Assembly: GCF_014207535.1 (NCBI RefSeq)
Contig: NZ_JACHGK010000022.1
Coordinates: forward strand, 1-59,843
Source of the DNA: Bacillus benzoevorans
GTDB lineage: Bacteria > Bacillota > Bacilli > Bacillales > Cytobacillaceae
Direction of reading: 5' to 3'
Length of the DNA: 59,843 nucleotides
Program-made: the position numbers and the translations under genes
Shown: piece after piece, positions 34,754 through 43,108 of the stretch
How the letters are laid out: each line of letters begins with the position of its first letter
How positions within the stretch are numbered: the stretch's first letter is position 1
The notes under the pieces: generated by a model
What the model was told of the DNA's origin: nothing
Databases searched by the model: none
The model's input: only the letters and a program-made list of their open reading frames with translations

Positions 34754-35077
34754 CTAACTCCACCTACTTTTAAAAATTCAGCGACTCCATTTTTTGTCCT
34801 ATTTTACCACAAAATAGCGAAAGTAAGACGTACCATTCGTGATAATCTTTTCACATTAGACATTTTATTGATTGAATGGACTGATGTAAGACCTTTTCGC
34901 TGATCAATTGAATGCCGGAGGAGTTGTCCATTTGCCTCGCCTTCGATTAAAACGGGGCCGTCTCACAGGCAGCAAAATACTAGTTGCCTAAGACAGCCCC
35001 AGCCATGATGAATTTTTTATTGTTAATTGGTCTCGTTACAATTGTATCGGTAACTTAAACGGCAATGGAAAGAGTTA
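34754..35077. other. intergenic region between ispE and sspF
   Basis: The 324 bases hold a strong terminator-like hairpin (listed separately). No gene and no clear promoter were found in the remainder. Confidence 0.5.
34948..35001 (-). terminator. sspF terminator-like long hairpin
   Basis: The minus strand forms GGGGCTGTCTTAGGCA paired imperfectly with TGCCTGTGAGACGGCCCC, followed by GTTTTAA. The stem is long with two internal mismatches and lies about 75 bases past the sspF stop. Confidence 0.7.
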
Positions 35078-35254
35078 TCACTTTTGTTCCAAAAGATTTT
35101 GCTGAGCTATTTCAACGGCCCTTTTGACCATATTGCCTGCATCCCTGGCCTTTATTCCGCCCCAGCCTTCCTTCTGCACAACATCATAAAATCCCAGTTC
35201 TTTCGCAAGCTCCTCTTTAAATCCTTCAGACATTATTCCTCTTCTTCTGCCCAA
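35078..35254 (-). CDS. sspF: small acid-soluble spore protein, alpha/beta type (SspF)
   Basis: DNA-binding spore protein that saturates spore DNA and protects it. The 58 residues start MGRRRGIMSEGFKEELAKEL and include the SASP signatures ELGFYDVV and KARDAGNMVKRAVEIA. The start is TTG with GAAGGGAG eight bases upstream. A longer reading frame upstream has no site and adds a hydrophobic stretch alien to the family. The GPR protease motif found in major SASPs is not obvious. A TTCATAA/AATACTA pair about 30-60 bases upstream may be a sigma-G promoter. Confidence 0.94.
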   Translation of the reverse strand: MGRRRGIMSEGFKEELAKELGFYDVVQKEGWGGIKARDAGNMVKRAVEIAQQNLLEQK

Positions 35255-35343
35255 CCAAAGCACTCCCTTCATCACCACGGCATTAATTAGTATTAAATGA
35301 TCTGTACCGATTATGAAGGGTAATAAAAGGCAGCAAAAAGGGC

Positions 35344-35373
35344 AAAAATAAAACGGTGAACGCCCGCTCACCG
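35344..35373 (-). terminator. veg terminator
   Basis: Hairpin GGTGA/TCACC core (CGGTGA with TCACCG) and TTTTATTTTT tail on the minus strand, starting 13 bases past the veg stop. Confidence 0.8.
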
Positions 35374-35385
35374 CCTGCTTCTTTA

Positions 35386-35649
35386 TTAACTTAAGGCAAC
35401 TTGTCCTGATGTATCCTCATAGAAAGTAATTTGTACCGTTTCCGTCAGTACATCTGCATAACTGTACGAAACACGTTCAAAAGAATTTTCTTCTTGATCC
35501 AATTCGATAACAAACACAGATGGATAGGTCTCCGCTAGAACCCCTGAACGTTCAATCGTTTTCCGTCTTCCACCGTTAGCCTTGAGCAAAAGCCTTTTTC
35601 CTAAATTTGAATCAAGAGCCTTCTTAATATCTAATAAAGTTTTTGCCAC
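35386..35649 (-). CDS. veg: Veg protein
   Basis: Highly expressed small protein linked in B. subtilis to biofilm matrix genes and spore outgrowth. The 87 residues start MAKTLLDIKKALDSNLGKRL and contain the conserved NGGRRKTIERSGVLAETYPS block, near-identical to B. subtilis Veg. The start is GTG with GAGGTG seven bases upstream. Two tandem strong sigma-A promoters precede it, consistent with very high expression. Confidence 0.96.
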   Translation of the reverse strand: MAKTLLDIKKALDSNLGKRLLLKANGGRRKTIERSGVLAETYPSVFVIELDQEENSFERVSYSYADVLTETVQITFYEDTSGQVALS

Positions 35650-35671
35650 AACGATCCACCTCACTAGTTTG

Positions 35672-35700
35672 AGTATATAACAATGCTGCAAAAAAGTCAA
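35672..35700 (-). promoter_or_regulatory. veg promoter, proximal
   Basis: TTGACT (35695-35700) and TATACT (35672-35677) on the minus strand with a 17-base spacer. Confidence 0.85.
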
Positions 35701-35712
35701 TCAAAAATATAA

Positions 35713-35741
35713 ATTATAAAGTTTTTAAAAATCAAAGTCAA
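35713..35741 (-). promoter_or_regulatory. veg promoter, distal
   Basis: TTGACT (35736-35741) and TATAAT (35713-35718) on the minus strand with a 17-base spacer, 41 bases upstream of the proximal promoter and embedded in AT-rich DNA. Confidence 0.85.
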
Positions 35742-35903
35742 TATATTTTCTTCTACAATTTATCCTTTTTTTCTACAATCCTATCTTGTCCCTTTTTGTT
35801 ATTATTATGTACGATAATGCCAAATTACTTTTAAGTTGACTAATTTGCTGGAATTTCCCACTTTCCTGCTCTTTAGGTTATTCCTGCTTTTTTTGAAGAC
35901 AGT

Positions 35904-35936
35904 AAAAATAAGTCGTTTTTTGGCAAAACGACTTAT
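35904..35936 (-). terminator. yabG terminator (overlaps stop codon)
   Basis: Minus-strand stem ATAAGTCGTTTTG with CAAAAAACGACTTAT followed by TTTTT. Its left arm begins within the last codons and stop of yabG. Confidence 0.85.
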
Positions 35937-36820
35937 GAAAGCGTATGATCAGGTCCGCTATTTTTGGGCATTCCTGTTCTTAAAATTCCCCTCGTTTCAA
36001 TTCCACCGAGACCCTTTTCACCAGTCAAAGTATTGCGCAGTACATCCCAGACATTAATTCTTTCCATAAATGGTGTAAAGCTAATTTTCGCGACAATATA
36101 CACTGGATCCAGCGCATGGATATTGACGCGGGATGGAGAACTGGCAAAATTGGCCCCAGCCTGAATAAGGGATTCAAAATGCGACTGGCAGGCCCCGGCA
36201 AAAATAACGAGCTGATCGAGACTTGAAATTTTCCTCCTTGCCTCCCTTACCGTTAAACCAAAGTGCTTAGAATGACGATATGCATTCAAATCGTTAATGT
36301 CCCCTTTTGACTTTGTATAGGCGTCATGTCCAGTAATAACCAATATATCCGGGCGGTAATAATCAAGTAATTGTCCGATTTTGCTTGGCATCTCTTTTTC
36401 ATTGCAATGAACTCCCGTTACCGGTATCCCAATTCTCTCATAGAGTGCTAAACATTTGTTTAAATAAACCGGGTCACCATCCAAGTGCAGGACTTTTCCG
36501 GGGATTTGAAAATAATTATAGGTTTTCGCATATCCTCCGGTTGACTCATACTCGTGCTTTTCCTGCAGCAAATGCAGATCCTGGCGGAATAATTGCAGCG
36601 ACTGCTCCTCCAAAGAACGAAACTGCTGCGATTTTTTTAACCGTTCCTTCTGATCAATCTGGACTAAATCTTCATAAGGGGCATCAGCAACGAGGCGGAA
36701 ATCCTCCCCATACAGGATGGCCACTTTCCCGTTTTTACCCTCTTTTATTTCAATAACCCTAAATAAAATATCGCAATTATAAGAGATCCTTCCTACAATA
36801 TCCATCTTGCTTATGCCCAT
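35933..36820 (-). CDS. yabG: sporulation-specific cysteine protease YabG
   Basis: Protease that processes spore coat proteins. The 295-residue protein carries the strongly conserved HLDGDPVYLNKCLALYERIG, PDILVITGHDAY (catalytic His region), LNAYRHSKHF and IFAGACQSHFESLIQAGANFASSP (catalytic Cys region), then NIHALDPVYIVAKISFTPF. The start is the ATG giving MGISKMDIVG with GGAG eight bases upstream. The N-terminal SH3-like part is more divergent. It is preceded by a sigma-K-type promoter, consistent with late mother-cell expression. Confidence 0.96.
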   Translation of the reverse strand: MGISKMDIVGRISYNCDILFRVIEIKEGKNGKVAILYGEDFRLVADAPYEDLVQIDQKERLKKSQQFRSLEEQSLQLFRQDLHLLQEKHEYESTGGYAKTYNYFQIPGKVLHLDGDPVYLNKCLALYERIGIPVTGVHCNEKEMPSKIGQLLDYYRPDILVITGHDAYTKSKGDINDLNAYRHSKHFGLTVREARRKISSLDQLVIFAGACQSHFESLIQAGANFASSPSRVNIHALDPVYIVAKISFTPFMERINVWDVLRNTLTGEKGLGGIETRGILRTGMPKNSGPDHTLS

Positions 36821-36871
36821 CGATGTCACTCCTGCAAACAAAAATCAAGTTTCAAGTCATAATCCTAGTCA

Positions 36872-36899
36872 TAAAATATGCAGGGGCCGATGAATCTGT
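36872..36899 (-). promoter_or_regulatory. yabG sigma-K promoter
   Basis: CATATTTTA (36872-36880) on the minus strand fits the sigma-K -10 CATANNNTA, with AC (36898-36899) 17 bases upstream as the -35. It lies about 50 bases before the yabG start. Confidence 0.65.
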
Positions 36900-36905
36900 G
36901 TCGGG

Positions 36906-36946
36906 AAATATTTCTGCACCTAACTGTGATGGGTGCAGAAATATTT
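36906..36946. repeat. perfect 15-bp inverted repeat between ksgA and yabG
   Basis: AAATATTTCTGCACC (36906-36920) and GGTGCAGAAATATTT (36932-36946) are perfect reverse complements around 11 bases. It lies just upstream of the yabG promoter and has no T-run on either side. Confidence 0.75.
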
Positions 36947-37007
36947 AGGTACTGCAAAATAAGGTCTTTAGTATGCAGGCATAGTTTTATTTCTTTGCCG
37001 TACCTAA

Positions 37008-37035
37008 ACAAAAAACACCCTAAAAAAGGGTGTTA
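37008..37035 (-). terminator. ksgA terminator (overlaps stop codon)
   Basis: Minus-strand ACACCC/GGGTGT stem with a T-rich loop and TTTTTTG tail. The left arm is formed by bases of the ksgA stop region. Confidence 0.85.
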
Positions 37036-37911
37036 ATGAAAATAGGGATAAAGAGCATCGCTTAAGCGGGCAAATTCAGGGATAGAAAGTGATTCCCCAC
37101 GTCTTCCCGGTTCAATCTCAGCAAGGGAAAGAGCCTGTAATATCTGCTCTTTCTTTTCCTTTCCGCCCGGCAGCTGGCTCGTTAAGTTATTTAAGATTGT
37201 TTTTCTTCTTTGGGCAAAGCTGGCTCTTGTCACAGTAAAAAGAAAATCCTCACTGATCACCGGGACTAGCGGACTTTCCCGTTTCGTTAACCGAATCACG
37301 GCTGAGTCTACGTTAGGCTGCGGCATAAAAACCGTCTTTGGAACAATCATAACCGTCTCTGCCGCTGTATAATATTGAATCGCAATGGAAAGAGAACCAT
37401 AATCCTTCGTTCCGGGTTTGGCTGAGATTCTGTCCGCGACCTCCTTCTGCAGCATCACCACAATTCCACGAATCGGGAGGTTCTCCTCTAATAACTTCAA
37501 AATAATCGGAGTCGTTACATAATACGGCAGATTTGCCACGACCATAATATCACTGATTCCGGCTAACTCCTCCTCAATCACCTTCGCGACATCCGCCTTT
37601 AGGACATCCTGATGGATAATGTGCGTGTTCGGATAAGGCTCCAATGTATCCGCTAAAATAGGCAGCAGCCTTTGGTCAATTTCAAACGCGACGACTTTTT
37701 TACATCTTTTCGCCAATTGTTCTGTTAATGCTCCAATTCCCGGTCCAATTTCGATTGCGGCTGAATTCTCCGAGAGTTCAGCATGTTCAACAATATTGCG
37801 TAAAATATTGGTATCGATAAGAAAATTCTGACCTAAGCTTTTTTTGAAGGAAAAGCCGTATTTTTCTAAAATAGCCTTTGTTCTAATAGGCGTTGCAATG
37901 TCCTTATGCAT
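37033..37911 (-). CDS. ksgA: 16S rRNA dimethyladenosine transferase KsgA
   Basis: Dimethylates the two adjacent adenosines in the loop near the 16S 3' end during 30S assembly. The Rossmann methyltransferase shows KSLGQNFLID, SAM-binding IEIGPGIGALTEQL (about residues 54-67), and the catalytic motif NLPYYVTTPII (about 126-136). The C-terminal helical domain carries FAQRRKTILNNL. The 292 residues match B. subtilis. It overlaps the end of rnmV by eight bases, so the two rRNA maturation genes are coupled. Confidence 0.97.
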   Translation of the reverse strand: MHKDIATPIRTKAILEKYGFSFKKSLGQNFLIDTNILRNIVEHAELSENSAAIEIGPGIGALTEQLAKRCKKVVAFEIDQRLLPILADTLEPYPNTHIIHQDVLKADVAKVIEEELAGISDIMVVANLPYYVTTPIILKLLEENLPIRGIVVMLQKEVADRISAKPGTKDYGSLSIAIQYYTAAETVMIVPKTVFMPQPNVDSAVIRLTKRESPLVPVISEDFLFTVTRASFAQRRKTILNNLTSQLPGGKEKKEQILQALSLAEIEPGRRGESLSIPEFARLSDALYPYFH

Positions 37912-38470
37912 TCCCCTTTTGTTCCTCCTCGCGAATCAATTGAACGGCCTTGGAAAAATCCTCCCGGCTGATTTCAAAAACCATCAGTCTTTTGTGGAGC
38001 TGTTTGCCATTTGCAAACCCGATTTTCAGGATTTTGCCCAACAGCTCTCTACGCCATTTTGCGCCAGCGCCGCCCATTAATCCAGCATCTATTAAATCAT
38101 CATAGGTGATCATCTCAGGTGTATTTTCCTGCATCACCTGTGCATCCTTTAAAGCCCGTCTGATCGTTTCAGGGGAAGCATGCTCTACCCCAACTCCCTT
38201 TCCTCTTCTATGTATGGCATCTTCCTTTGCAATAAAGGCATGCTTGCAACCAGGAACCTGAGCAGCAATCGTATGACGGATTTTCTGTCCGGGATAGTCT
38301 GGATCTGTTAAAATAATAACCCCTCTTGTCTTCTGCGCTAGACGGATCTTTTCTATCGTCTCTTCGTTGATTGCCGATCCATTTGTTTCAATCGTATCTG
38401 CTGATACGGACTGCTGCACCGCAGTTGTATCATCTTTTCCCTCAACCACAATGATTTCTTTTATTTTCAT
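37904..38470 (-). CDS. rnmV: ribonuclease M5
   Basis: Cuts the 5S rRNA precursor on both sides to give mature 5S. The 188-residue protein has the TOPRIM fold with EIIVVEGKDDT (catalytic Glu at about residue 10) and ILTDPDYPG (metal-binding DxD-like, about 55-63), plus the HASPETIRRAL C-terminal part. The ATG has GGAGG five bases upstream. It is preceded by a leader of about 220 bases after a TATAAT (38696-38701). It is coupled to ksgA. Confidence 0.96.
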   Translation of the reverse strand: MKIKEIIVVEGKDDTTAVQQSVSADTIETNGSAINEETIEKIRLAQKTRGVIILTDPDYPGQKIRHTIAAQVPGCKHAFIAKEDAIHRRGKGVGVEHASPETIRRALKDAQVMQENTPEMITYDDLIDAGLMGGAGAKWRRELLGKILKIGFANGKQLHKRLMVFEISREDFSKAVQLIREEEQKGNA

Positions 38471-38764
38471 TTAATCCTCCAAATTTTTTCGTAACATTCA
38501 TGAGCAGGTATCCCCAACCCAGTATGTAAATGTCGTGCAGCCTGCTTTCTCTGCCGCGCACTTCTTACTGCGTAAAGAAAGGCTTGTTCAAGCTGGCTGC
38601 CCGGCATCCTAAGTTTTACACAGAAAAATGAAACCTTTTTATCACATAATTCGTCTATATAAAGTGGAACTTCCAATAAAAAAATAGTTCATCCTATTAT
38701 AGCGCAATCTTGCCAAAAAGAGAAAAGGCAGTGGAAATGATTCCACCGCCGCAAAATTTCGATT
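38471..38764. other. intergenic region between yabE and rnmV
   Basis: The 294 bases contain the yabE terminator and a TATAAT (38696-38701, minus strand) without a good -35, probably the rnmV-ksgA promoter. A 69-codon open frame crosses most of it and ends in a TAAATG junction with rnmV, but has only a TTG start and no SD. Confidence 0.5.
38712..38750 (-). terminator. yabE terminator
   Basis: Stem GGCGGTGGAA/TTTCCACTGCC (with G-U) and TTTTCTCTTTTT tail on the minus strand, about 15 bases past the yabE stop. Confidence 0.85.
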
Positions 38765-39961
38765 CTATTCAAGAATTTTTATTTTAACTGTTCTCCTGCC
38801 CCAGCGGTATGCCTCGGCCTTGGAAGCAATAAAGACATCGATTTTATTCCCTTTTATCGCTCCGCCAGTATCAGCGGCTATCGCATAGCCGTAGCCTTCC
38901 ACATAAACCTTTGAGCCTAGGGGAATGACACTTGGATCGACGGCAATTACCTTTGCGTCTGAGTTGACATGAAGATTAATCCCTGTAGCGGTAGTACCAG
39001 AACAACCGCTGCAGCTTGCCGTATAAGCAGTGGCAACGACATACATTTCCCTGCCAGGTTCATTTCCGCGGGAAGCTACCTGGATTGGCTGCAGCTTCGT
39101 TCCGACAGCGACCACTTTATCCTGCTTATCGCGGATCATCTGCTCACTGATCACGTTCCGGGAAACTTCAACCCCGTTCTCTTTTATAACTTCATATTGT
39201 CTTGAAACAAGACCTTCTTTACCATCTGTAATAATCTTTTCTGTACCGCTTGGTAGATTTTCATCCTTTTGCGCTACAACAGCATAACCAATTGGTTCTT
39301 CCACTACATCGGTGACCTTTTCTACCCGAATAACGTTTATCACGCTATTTTCTATCACTCTCTCCTCTAACATTGGCTCAACCCGGTCCAAATCTGTTAA
39401 AGTAATTCCCTGTTGTGTTAAAAAGCCAGCGACCGTAGTCGAAGTTGACCATACTTTCTTCTCAGTCCCGCCATCAAAAAGCGTTACGGGAAAAGCCCTG
39501 TTAACAATAACGTCCATACCTTTTTCTAAATTAGTCTTGGACTCTGGATATACCCGATCATACTCGTTTAATGCAATTTTCTGTTCCTCTAACAAATCCT
39601 CAACTGTTACTGCTGTTGTCCATACAAATCTTTTCTGGTTATCACTTTCTAATTGCACCTGTTTTGCTGGATTCCAAACAATTTCTGAATTGTTCTTAAC
39701 CTTTGAGTCTAGTGAGGGTTGTATATAATCTTTTGAAGATATATTAATATCTAACTCTTCAAATAATTCTTCAACTGTTGACGCATGTGTTTTAATGACC
39801 TGTTCTTGGCCGTTTAATGTAAGAGCTACCCTTTTGTCAGTAGTTTCATAGACTACAAAGCCTAATGCAGCGATAAACACAATCAAGCCAGCTGCAAATA
39901 TAGACCACTTTTTTGCACTCAAAGATTTGAAAAACAGGTTTTTCATGTTTTTATACCAAAT
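38765..39961 (-). CDS. yabE: G5/3D-domain cell-wall protein YabE (Rpf-like)
   Basis: Probable peptidoglycan hydrolase of the resuscitation-promoting/stationary-phase factor group. A basic N-tail and one transmembrane or signal segment (about 17-37) lead to three ubiquitin-like DUF348 repeats (VALTLNGQEQVIKTHASTVEEL; then two more to about 200), a G5 domain (about 200-285) and the C-terminal 3D domain with VVATAYTASCSGCSG, IAVDPSVIPLG and the DTG-(x)-D catalytic triad region. The first ATG is at 39946, but the SD AGGAGG is 23 bases from it and eight from an in-frame ATT at 39959-39961, which I take as the start. Confidence 0.88.
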   Translation of the reverse strand: MWYKNMKNLFFKSLSAKKWSIFAAGLIVFIAALGFVVYETTDKRVALTLNGQEQVIKTHASTVEELFEELDINISSKDYIQPSLDSKVKNNSEIVWNPAKQVQLESDNQKRFVWTTAVTVEDLLEEQKIALNEYDRVYPESKTNLEKGMDVIVNRAFPVTLFDGGTEKKVWSTSTTVAGFLTQQGITLTDLDRVEPMLEERVIENSVINVIRVEKVTDVVEEPIGYAVVAQKDENLPSGTEKIITDGKEGLVSRQYEVIKENGVEVSRNVISEQMIRDKQDKVVAVGTKLQPIQVASRGNEPGREMYVVATAYTASCSGCSGTTATGINLHVNSDAKVIAVDPSVIPLGSKVYVEGYGYAIAADTGGAIKGNKIDVFIASKAEAYRWGRRTVKIKILE

Positions 39962-39987
39962 GAAAAACGCCTCCTTCTCTCTCGGTG

Positions 39988-40017
39988 ATTATATAAACTA
40001 ATCTGCCAATTTGTCAA
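39988..40017 (-). promoter_or_regulatory. yabE promoter (sigma-A)
   Basis: TTGACA (40012-40017) and TATAAT (39988-39993) on the minus strand with an 18-base spacer. Transcription would start near 39981, leaving only a short leader before the SD at about 39970-39975. Confidence 0.85.
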
Positions 40018-40194
40018 CCCATGCCTTTTTTGGCACTTCCCCCAAACTTAGTCCTAATTATGCTAAAAGTTTGTTTCGTCTGTAAAGGGGGATTTATCGA
40101 CAAGATTATTACGAGAGATGAAGAAAGCGTGTAGAAATTATTAGAATTCAATCATATCAAGGCTGAAAAGTACACCATTCGACATCACATTTTA

Positions 40195-40962
40195 TCAGTT
40201 TATGGCGAATAATCTTTTTGCATTTTCCGTTGTTGCAGCGGCAACCTCGTCCAATGTCAGACCTTTCAGTTCTGCAATTTGTTCTGCTACCAATTTTACA
40301 TAGGCAGGCTCATTTCTTTTCCCCCTGTATGGATGCGGGGTTAGATACGGACAGTCCGTTTCGATTAACAATCGATCAAGCGGAACCTCCTTTGCCACTT
40401 CTTTTGGCTTTTTCGCATTTTTAAAAGTGACGGGACCGCCGAGAGAAATATAAAAATTCATATCGAGGCATTCCCTTGCCGTTTCCACACTTCCGCTGAA
40501 ACAATGCATGATTCCTCCTACCTCAGAGGCTTCTTCCTCTTTAAGGATCCCAATGATATCAGAGGTGGCATCCCGATTGTGAATGATAATCGGCAGCTTC
40601 ACCTTTTTGGCCAGACGAATCTGTCTCCTGAACACTTCCTGCTGAATATCCTTTGGCGACTTGTCCCAATAATAGTCAAGCCCGATCTCCCCAATCGCCC
40701 TTACCTTCGGATGAGCTGATAATTCCTCGATCCATTGTAAATCAGCATCACGCATCTCAATGGCATCCACCGGGTGCCAGCCAACGCTGGCCACCATAAA
40801 ATCATACACTTCAATGAGTTCCATTGCCTTCTCAATCGTCGGACGGTCGAAACCAACAATCGTCATCTGCTCGACCCCAGCCTGAAGCGCCCGCGCAATA
40901 ACTTCAGACAAATCATCGTTGTACTGTTCGGCGTTTAAGTGGGCATGTGTATCAAATAACAT
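40195..40962 (-). CDS. tatD: TatD-family metal-dependent hydrolase (YabD)
   Basis: Amidohydrolase-fold enzyme of the TatD family, whose members are metal-dependent deoxyribonucleases; the precise B. subtilis YabD substrate is not settled. The protein shows MLFDTHAHLN with the first metal ligands, GWHPVDA, GEIGLDYYWD (metal ligand Glu), IIHNRDA, MHCFSGS and LLIETDCPYLTPHPYRGK. The ATG (255 residues, identical to B. subtilis length) has GGGGG six bases upstream; a preceding in-frame GTG is too close to the SD. It lies downstream of metS. Confidence 0.95.
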   Translation of the reverse strand: MLFDTHAHLNAEQYNDDLSEVIARALQAGVEQMTIVGFDRPTIEKAMELIEVYDFMVASVGWHPVDAIEMRDADLQWIEELSAHPKVRAIGEIGLDYYWDKSPKDIQQEVFRRQIRLAKKVKLPIIIHNRDATSDIIGILKEEEASEVGGIMHCFSGSVETARECLDMNFYISLGGPVTFKNAKKPKEVAKEVPLDRLLIETDCPYLTPHPYRGKRNEPAYVKLVAEQIAELKGLTLDEVAAATTENAKRLFAIN

Positions 40963-41082
40963 CACGAACCCCCTTCTTTAACGAATATTAATTTTTTATT
41001 ACATTTCTTTCAATGGTGTAACTAACATAATAGAAGAAACGCATCTTCTATGACAAATAATACAAAAATGCTTCACGCAAAT

Positions 41083-41098
41083 TGTTCCACGTGAAACA
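41083..41098. promoter_or_regulatory. parS: parS chromosome-partitioning site
   Basis: TGTTCCACGTGAAACA is a full match to the ParB (Spo0J) site consensus TGTTNCACGTGAAACA. It lies in the 184-base gap between metS and tatD. B. subtilis also has a parS near metS. ParB-CTP clamps load here and recruit SMC to the origin region. Confidence 0.93.
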
Positions 41099-41146
41099 TT
41101 TTTCTACATGATCAATCAATTTTTTTCGCAAACCGCTGTAATAACC

Positions 41147-43108
41147 TTATTTAACCTTAGATCCTAACGGAAGGGAATCAGGAACGGTTGCTAATGCTAA
41201 AGCCCCATCCTTGCTGCCGGCAAGAATCATCCCCTGCGATAATTCCCCTCTTAATTTGACAGGCTTTAGGTTTGTAACACAGATAACCCTTTTGCCGACT
41301 AATTCTTCAGGTTTATAATATTGAGCAATGCCGGATACAACTTGTCTCGTTTCGTAGCCTAAATTTAATTGAAGCTTCAATAACTTATCAGCTTTTTTAA
41401 CGGGTTCTGCTGCTGTTACTTCAGCTACCCGCAAATCAACCTTCATAAAATCATCAATCGTGATCTCATCAGCTTCAGGTACCGCTTCCGCCTTTTCTTC
41501 TTTTTCTTCGGTCTTAGGCTGAGTTCCCTGCATCTTTTCTTTAATATAATTGACCTCTTCTTCTATATCTAAACGAGGGAAAATAGGTTCACCTTTCGTA
41601 ACTTTAGTCCCCTCAGGGATCGCACCGAATTTCTCCATACTGTCCCAAGAAGTCAATCCGCCTTCTGCAATACCAAGCTGCCCAAAGATTTGTTTTGGCG
41701 CCTGGGTTAAAAATGGTTGTAACATAATTGCAATTCTTCGTAATGTTTCTGCCAAATGTGTCATAACATCAGCCAGCTTCGACTGATTTTCTTCCTCTTT
41801 GGCCAGCTGCCATGGCTGTGTTTCATCAATATATTTATTGGTTCTGCTTACCAACTGCCAAATTGCTGTTAAAGCAACAGAGAATTCCATTTTCTCCATA
41901 GCCTCTTCATACTTCCTCACCGTTGTTTCATTGACTTCAAGCAGTGATTGTTCAAATTCTCCCGCCGACTCTTTATATCCAGGAATAACTCCGGAGAAAT
42001 ACTTATTAATCATCGCAACCGTACGATTAAGCAGATTTCCTAAATCATTCGCTAAATCAAAATTCAGGCGCTCTACAAATCCTTCTGGAGTGAAGACTCC
42101 ATCTGCACCGAATGGAACCTCTCTTAATAAGTAGTAACGAAGCGCATCCAGACCGTATCGATCAATCAAGGTTACCGGATCGACTACATTCCCTTTCGAT
42201 TTAGACATTTTTCCATCCTTCATTAAAAGCCATCCATGAGCAAATACCTTTTTCGGCAATGGAAGATTCAATGCCATAAGCATAATCGGCCAATAAATAG
42301 TATGGAAGCGGACAATTTCTTTTCCAACTAAATGGACATTCGCCGGCCAGTAATTTTTATATTTTGCTTCATCTTCTGAACCATAGCCCAGCGCCGTAAT
42401 ATAATTAGTCAATGCATCAATCCATACATAAATCACATGACGCGGATTGCTTGGAACTTTAATTCCCCAGTCAAAAGTTGTCCGTGAAACAGCCAAGTCT
42501 TCAAGACCGGGTTTAATAAAGTTATTGATCATTTCATTTTTGCGCGATTCCGGCTGAATAAACTGCGGGTTTTCTTCATAATATTGCAGGAGACGATCTG
42601 CATATTTGCTTACCTTGAAAAAGTATGACTCCTCTTTAACTCGTCCTACCGGTCTGCCGCAGTCCGGACAGTTTCCTTCTTCATTCAACTGCAGCTCAGT
42701 AAAATAAGATTCGCACGGCGTACAATACCAGCCTTCGTATTCCCCTAGGTAAATATCGCCTTGTGCCAAAAGCTGTTCAAAGATTTGCGCCACTACCTTT
42801 TTATGGCGTTCTTCTGTCGTCCGGATAAAATCGTCATATGAAATGTCGAGCTTCTTCCACAGATCCTGAATCCCAGCGACAATCTCATCAACATATTGTT
42901 GAGGAGTGACACCTTTTTCCTCCGCCTTTTGCTGAATCTTCTGACCATGTTCATCCGTTCCTGTTAAATACATAACATCGTAACCGCGGAGGCGTTTGTA
43001 ACGGGCCATTGCATCGCCGGCAACCGTTGTATAAGCATGCCCTATATGTAGATTTCCACTTGGATAGTAGATAGGAGTAGTTAAATAAAACGTTTTCTTA
43101 TCTCCCAT
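41147..43108 (-). CDS. metG: methionyl-tRNA synthetase
   Basis: Charges both initiator and elongator tRNA-Met (B. subtilis name metS). The class I core shows YYPSGNLHIGHAYTT (HIGH), the zinc-knuckle cysteines CTPCESYF and CPDCGRP (about residues 127-148), and KMSKSKG (about 301-307). A C-terminal EMAP/Trbp111 tRNA-binding dimerisation domain (about 545-653, DFMKVDLRVAEV) follows a charged linker. The 653 residues match the family. The ATG has AAAGGAGG upstream. A TTGCCT/TATAAT pair (43160-43187) is a possible promoter. No T-box is seen. Confidence 0.98.
   Translation of the reverse strand: MGDKKTFYLTTPIYYPSGNLHIGHAYTTVAGDAMARYKRLRGYDVMYLTGTDEHGQKIQQKAEEKGVTPQQYVDEIVAGIQDLWKKLDISYDDFIRTTEERHKKVVAQIFEQLLAQGDIYLGEYEGWYCTPCESYFTELQLNEEGNCPDCGRPVGRVKEESYFFKVSKYADRLLQYYEENPQFIQPESRKNEMINNFIKPGLEDLAVSRTTFDWGIKVPSNPRHVIYVWIDALTNYITALGYGSEDEAKYKNYWPANVHLVGKEIVRFHTIYWPIMLMALNLPLPKKVFAHGWLLMKDGKMSKSKGNVVDPVTLIDRYGLDALRYYLLREVPFGADGVFTPEGFVERLNFDLANDLGNLLNRTVAMINKYFSGVIPGYKESAGEFEQSLLEVNETTVRKYEEAMEKMEFSVALTAIWQLVSRTNKYIDETQPWQLAKEEENQSKLADVMTHLAETLRRIAIMLQPFLTQAPKQIFGQLGIAEGGLTSWDSMEKFGAIPEGTKVTKGEPIFPRLDIEEEVNYIKEKMQGTQPKTEEKEEKAEAVPEADEITIDDFMKVDLRVAEVTAAEPVKKADKLLKLQLNLGYETRQVVSGIAQYYKPEELVGKRVICVTNLKPVKLRGELSQGMILAGSKDGALALATVPDSLPLGSKVK

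Noticed and set aside
38467..38676. 69-codon minus-strand open frame between yabE and rnmV ending in a TAAATG junction
   Set aside because: It starts with TTG without a Shine-Dalgarno site, only about 13 bases after the likely transcript start. The sequence resembles no known family. It is probably leader DNA of rnmV.
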